NCBI RefSeq assembly: GCF_000801105.2
Contig: NC_079514.1
Span: 45,140,515 to 45,204,514 of the forward strand
DNA from: Raphanus sativus
Taxonomy: Eukaryota > Streptophyta > Magnoliopsida > Brassicales > Brassicaceae
Direction: 5' to 3'
Length of the DNA: 64,000 bases
Part shown: piece after piece, positions 59,773-64,000 of the stretch
Layout: each line of letters starts with the position of its first letter
How positions within the stretch are numbered: the first letter of the stretch is position 1
Notes under the pieces: generated by a model
Database searches by the model: none
Told to the model about the DNA's origin: nothing
Seen by the model: the letters and a program-made list of their open reading frames with translations, nothing else
Made by a program: the position numbers and the translations under genes

Positions 59773-61994
59773 AAAACGTCTAAAATGGACTTCTATTTCA
59801 AAAACCGGATCAATGGTTTTTGAATTTTATACAGAGAAAATCTAATACTTGTGTGTGTTTTTAATATATTTTCACTAGTAAAAATTAATCATATAGTTAA
59901 GAAACAATCATTTTAGGTTTGCGACTGAATTTCAAAAAAAAAAGATCACGAAAATATCACAAATAGACGAAATATAAAATAGTGTAAAACATGACTAAAC
60001 GTATTACAAATCTGATATAGAGCTTCAAATCTTAAATTTAAAGCGGAAAATATCAAATTAGATTCCACCAACTCCAATATTGACATATATGGTGGTCTAT
60101 GGTAGTTAGGGTCAATGGTTACTGGCTGTATTAATAAGGATGGTGAATTCAAAGCTCCTCTTGGCTTTGTGATGGTGTGGTGGCATGTAGCAGGCGCGTG
60201 AAGAGTCCGATCAAATTCTGATGGCGAGTTTTAAATGGAGATGAAGCGCATTTGCAGCAATTGTTTCATTACTAACATGACATTTTGGTTCTCCCATTTT
60301 CACTTTGATTACCATCTAGGGGCTTCAGTAGGGATGTTATCATGTGTAAAATACTCTACCCTACCTGAATCCGAAAAAACCCGTCCATAAAAAAACTCTA
60401 CTATGAAACACTTGAATAAATTCTTAACTTGTTAGGGTAATCAACCCTCTAATTTTTGGGTTACATGTGGGTAACCTAATACTTTGTTACAGTTTGTTAA
60501 TTTTATTTGAATTATTTACATGAGAAATTAGCTCTCCTACCAAAAAACTATCCTATAATCCTATAATTAACAATATGCCAAAACCCTATGTGTCCAACAC
60601 TGTGTGTAATTAACCGTGACTCTGCTGTCTCTATATATTCGCTTTGAACAATACTTGACATAGGCAAAATCTTTTTAAAATATTTTGTAAGATTTGATTC
60701 ATGTGTACTCATATATTGCGTTGACGTCAGATCAAGCGTAATTCTATCCTTTACCTCTTTGAGTTTTACCAAACAATTTGAATTTCGAAACAATTTTCTC
60801 TCTCTTTCCTTCATTAATCTGCAACATTTTTATAATTAAACCCTATATCTTTTTCATCTCTCTCTGTTTTAATTTATGCTTACACTCTTTTTGAAGACGT
60901 TGAGAGTATTGTTAACGAATTCTAGCTCTTTGAATATGAGCATAAAACATTTTTTATCAGTAGGGAGCTTGTGTTCTTGATATTACCAGTGAAGAAAAGT
61001 TCAGAGAAAAAAATTGAAAGATTGTTCACAAGTAAGTTCTTATTTGAATTTGTGATAAGATTAGATTATTTTTTTGTAGTATATTTAACTTTTAATTCTG
61101 AAAATATGTTGAAACAAGAAAATGGATTCTTTTTTCAGTACGAAGAATTTCAGGATGAAGCACACAATGAAAACTGAGATGAAGTGGAGTCTCCAAAGAT
61201 TTAAAATTTCCAGTGAAATTTATGCGACTAGTTTCCAGTTTGGATTCCTCAGTTGATTTTTATTCATGTGTTCAAAATTTAATTAACTTGTAAAATAATA
61301 TATGTGTGATAAAAGAATTGTTGAACGTCTCCTACATATTTATTCAAAGTAATAAATTTTTTAGCAAAAACATTAATTATTTTTTCTTCCAAATTCATTG
61401 GTAGGTTGCTAAGATAATTGATACCATTAAAATTCATCGTTAGACAGCAACAATTGCAATAGTTTATAACAGACCATATATTTAGATATATCTATGAATT
61501 TGTTGGTGAAATTCAATGTTAGTCCGCTAACATATTAATTAACATATAATAACTTAATGTTAGCTTTCTAACATATTTAATAACATATCACAACTTAATA
61601 ATATGTTTACATGTATCATTTAATTATGTTTTGAGATCCATTGTTAAGCGGCTAACATATTTAAAAGCTTATGACAATATATTTATCTGATTAAATTTAT
61701 GAATGTTTTACACATATTGAAGACTAATATCATCTCTTATACAAAATTATTGTTAATGATAAATAGTATATCCGGTTAATATATACTGTTGTTAGAGTAA
61801 ACAAAATATTGACGGTTAATATTTTGTGGTATTGTCATAACTTGGCAATAAGCCCAGATGAATATTAGAGTTAACAATATCATAAAGAAAAAGCTCCATT
61901 CTAAGATCAAAACATCAAAGTCAACAAAACCAAGTGTATACATTTGTATTCTTTAAAAGGAGATTTAGAGAATTCGAGAGGCATGAGATCAGTA
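59773..61994. other. Noncoding, unassigned
   Basis: No gene supported. About 61340-61680 repeats short blocks such as GCTAACATATT and TAACATATAATAACTTAA at irregular spacing, a diverged direct repeat. Short open frames near 60548-60814 and 60971-61177 show no domain. Confidence 0.4.
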
Positions 61995-62897
61995 TCTATA
62001 CTATTAAAGCAGATCTTATTTTAAAATTTTAGGATTACGTACCTGCATTTCAATATATTTACAAATTTTTCCATTGTCATTTAATTTAAACTAAAAATAT
62101 AATATTCTCTATAACTATGGTAATTAATACTTTTCATATTTTTTGAATGATAATAATTTTAATTTTTATGCAGATTATACTTTCCATTTAATTTGAATAT
62201 CATTTTTTTTCATCTACAATATTATTTAAAGATTAGATATGAATATATACATGCAAATTAAAAAATGTTATTATGCCATTTTTACATAATAATGATATGC
62301 CAATTTTGAGTGTTCAATTTTTTTTTAAACTTATCTTAAAATTAAGTTTTAGATCTAAACATAAATAAAAATACAAACTTCTCATAGTAACCAAAGAAAG
62401 AAAATAATATTTTCATATCAATAACAAAGTTTCCTATTACCATTGTTTCATTTTCTTCAAATGACATAATACGAATCTCATTAAAGTCTAAATAATTACT
62501 TTTCAATTTTATATAATATTAAGAAGTATGAATTATTTAATAAATATTTCAAAAATATTATTTATTATTTTGGTTTCAAGCGGGTCATCTCATATCGAAT
62601 GTTACGTTAATAGCGGATTTTTAAAATTTTACCAGGTTTTCTAAGATTATAATTAAAATCTTTTTATTAAATTGAACTGAATTATACACATATCACTGGA
62701 TTTATCGGTTTAACCATAGGTCTGGGTTGAGTATGAAAACACCGTTCGAAAATCAATTATTATAATAGAATAATTTTTTTAAAACACAAATAGAAATTTT
62801 TTAAAATTATTTATTCTCTAATTAAAATTATAAATTAATTTAAATTTTATTAAAATAAAAATATATCCGTGCTTTTAAGGCGCAGATCAAAATCTAG
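61995..62897 (+). mobile_element. Non-autonomous Helitron
   Basis: 5' TCTATACTATTAAAGCAG after an A; 3' end AGATCAAAATCTAG then T, with a worn hairpin (CCGTGCTTTTAAGGCGCAG) just inside. Terminal sequences match those at 22148-23410 and 45361-46608, but the interior differs. Confidence 0.8.
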
Positions 62898-63229
62898 TTA
62901 TATTTTATAACAATATCACCGTCACTCATCTTCTTCAACATCGGAAGTATTTAACATTTATTCAAACTTCCCACACCCTAAATTTAAAGTCAGCATTGGT
63001 GATATTGCTTTTCTCAAACTTCCTGATTTACATGCGGTGAAAAAATATGATTTTTGCATAGCTAGCTAAATAAATGACAGTCACATACACGGCTAATATA
63101 TATTGTAGTGTCGGTAGCAAAATTGTTTACCAACTAATTTTATATTTACATATTTATTATTTTGTACGACCTAAGTAAACCCATGAAAATTCTAATAATT
63201 TCGGTTGAAAAAAGCACAATCGTCTTTTA
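62898..63229. other. Spacer
   Basis: Noncoding between the Helitron and a MITE; nothing recognised. Confidence 0.45.
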
Positions 63230-63827
63230 GGACATGACTAATTTTCCTGATACCATCCGCAAACGCAAATTTTATGGTTAGTAGCGGTTACTGACATTTT
63301 ACAATAATCACAAAAACGCTATAAATCACTTCAAACAACTCTAAACCTCTTAAACTGGAAATTTAGTTCCGGCTAGCGTTTGTGGTTTGCAGAAGATTAG
63401 AAAAACTTTTAAAAGAAAAAATCTATATAAAATTGAAATAATAGATAACTTTAAAACAGAAAATTAAAATTTAAAATTAATTGAAATAATAAAAAATTAT
63501 ATGTTATATTTAATTTATATTATAAAACTTTAAAACAAAATTATTTACTGTAACTTTTAAAAATAATAGTATAATTTTATAAATATAATTTTTATATTTA
63601 TTATAGTAATATGATTTTAATATTTTATAACTATATAAAATGTAAATATAGTTAATTTATTATTTAAACATTGTTGCATTTGATAGTTAACAAGTCATAA
63701 ATATCTTGCAAACACATTCATTTCTAACCACTGTACCAGCCGTATAAATCTCTTAATAACACTTAACATCGCAACCACTCACATCTGCAAATGTCCGCAA
63801 CCATTGCAGTTATACTAGTCAGTCTCG
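63230..63827. mobile_element. Harbinger-like MITE, diverged copy
   Basis: Sister of 55094-55704: CCGCAAACGCAA, AGTAGCGGTTACTG, AAAAACGCTATAAATC and CGCAACCATTGCAGTTATAC appear in the same order. Ends GGACATGACTAA and CGAGACTGACTAG (reverse-complemented) have drifted. Left flank TTA, right flank TAA. Confidence 0.7.
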
Positions 63828-64000
63828 TAATATATGTAACATCATATAAAAAACTTATGTTTCACTTTTATTGTTATTTTGCTAATTTCATTATTTCCTT
63901 GGGTTTACACCCACCTGTTAATTTTATTTATTTATGAATAATTTATATCAGACATGTTTTAGGTTTTTGTTGGGAAATAAGATTTTGTGTTTTCATGAAA
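63828..64000. other. Window edge, unassigned
   Basis: Short noncoding tail; nothing recognised. Confidence 0.4.

Overview
This is plant nuclear DNA, very probably from a Brassica-type crucifer. It is AT-rich, genes are sparse and intron-bearing, and most of the length is nested, decayed transposable elements. Two recognisable genes match neighbours on Arabidopsis chromosome 4 in the same order: an enoyl-CoA delta isomerase (At4g14430/At4g14440 type) near 5.4 kb and AHL20 (At4g14465 type) near 37 kb. A small conserved protein at 11.2 kb fits the At4g14450 position between them. Locus names are recalled, not searched.

Layout. 0-5 kb: dead Ty1-copia pol split by a small TRIM, then a Helitron. 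5.4-6.1 kb: isomerase gene. 7-10.4 kb: copia gag remnant, a Helitron start, direct repeats and a fold-back. 11.2 kb: small conserved gene. 12.1-13.4 kb: Mutator-like element. 13.8-16.5 kb: decayed hAT transposase. 17.6-21.1 kb: a minus-strand gene with four tandem NYN domains, split by a three-LTR TRIM, with a copia fragment abutting its 5' side. 22.1-24.5 kb: two Helitrons. 25.2-29.5 kb: 5'-truncated copia. 29.5-31.7 kb: a TIR element carrying a 27-bp minisatellite with E2F-like motifs. 32.6-34.8 kb: possible non-LTR retroposon. 36.9-37.7 kb: AHL20 with a frameshift. 38-50 kb: Helitrons, MITEs, a Cassandra TRIM with 5S-like LTRs, hAT and copia fragments, two further TRIMs. 51.5 kb: a 100-N assembly gap. 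52.1-53.9 kb: DJ-1A with eight recognisable exons but many small indels. 54.6-55.9 kb: hAT element with a nested MITE. 56.6 kb: SINE. 57.2-58.9 kb: an unassigned plus-strand locus and an intact chloroplast rubredoxin gene. 59-64 kb: noncoding, a Helitron and a MITE.

The genes do not form a pathway. They are single-copy housekeeping or regulatory genes separated by transposons. A recurring theme is single-base length change: the isomerase loses its last residues, AHL20 is split in its PPC domain, and DJ-1A carries at least six indels beside a gap. These could be uncorrected assembly errors or pseudogenes; reads or transcripts would decide. No single undescribed system stands out. The best leads are the E2F-motif minisatellite element, the degenerate NYN gene broken by a multi-LTR TRIM, and the clustered indels.
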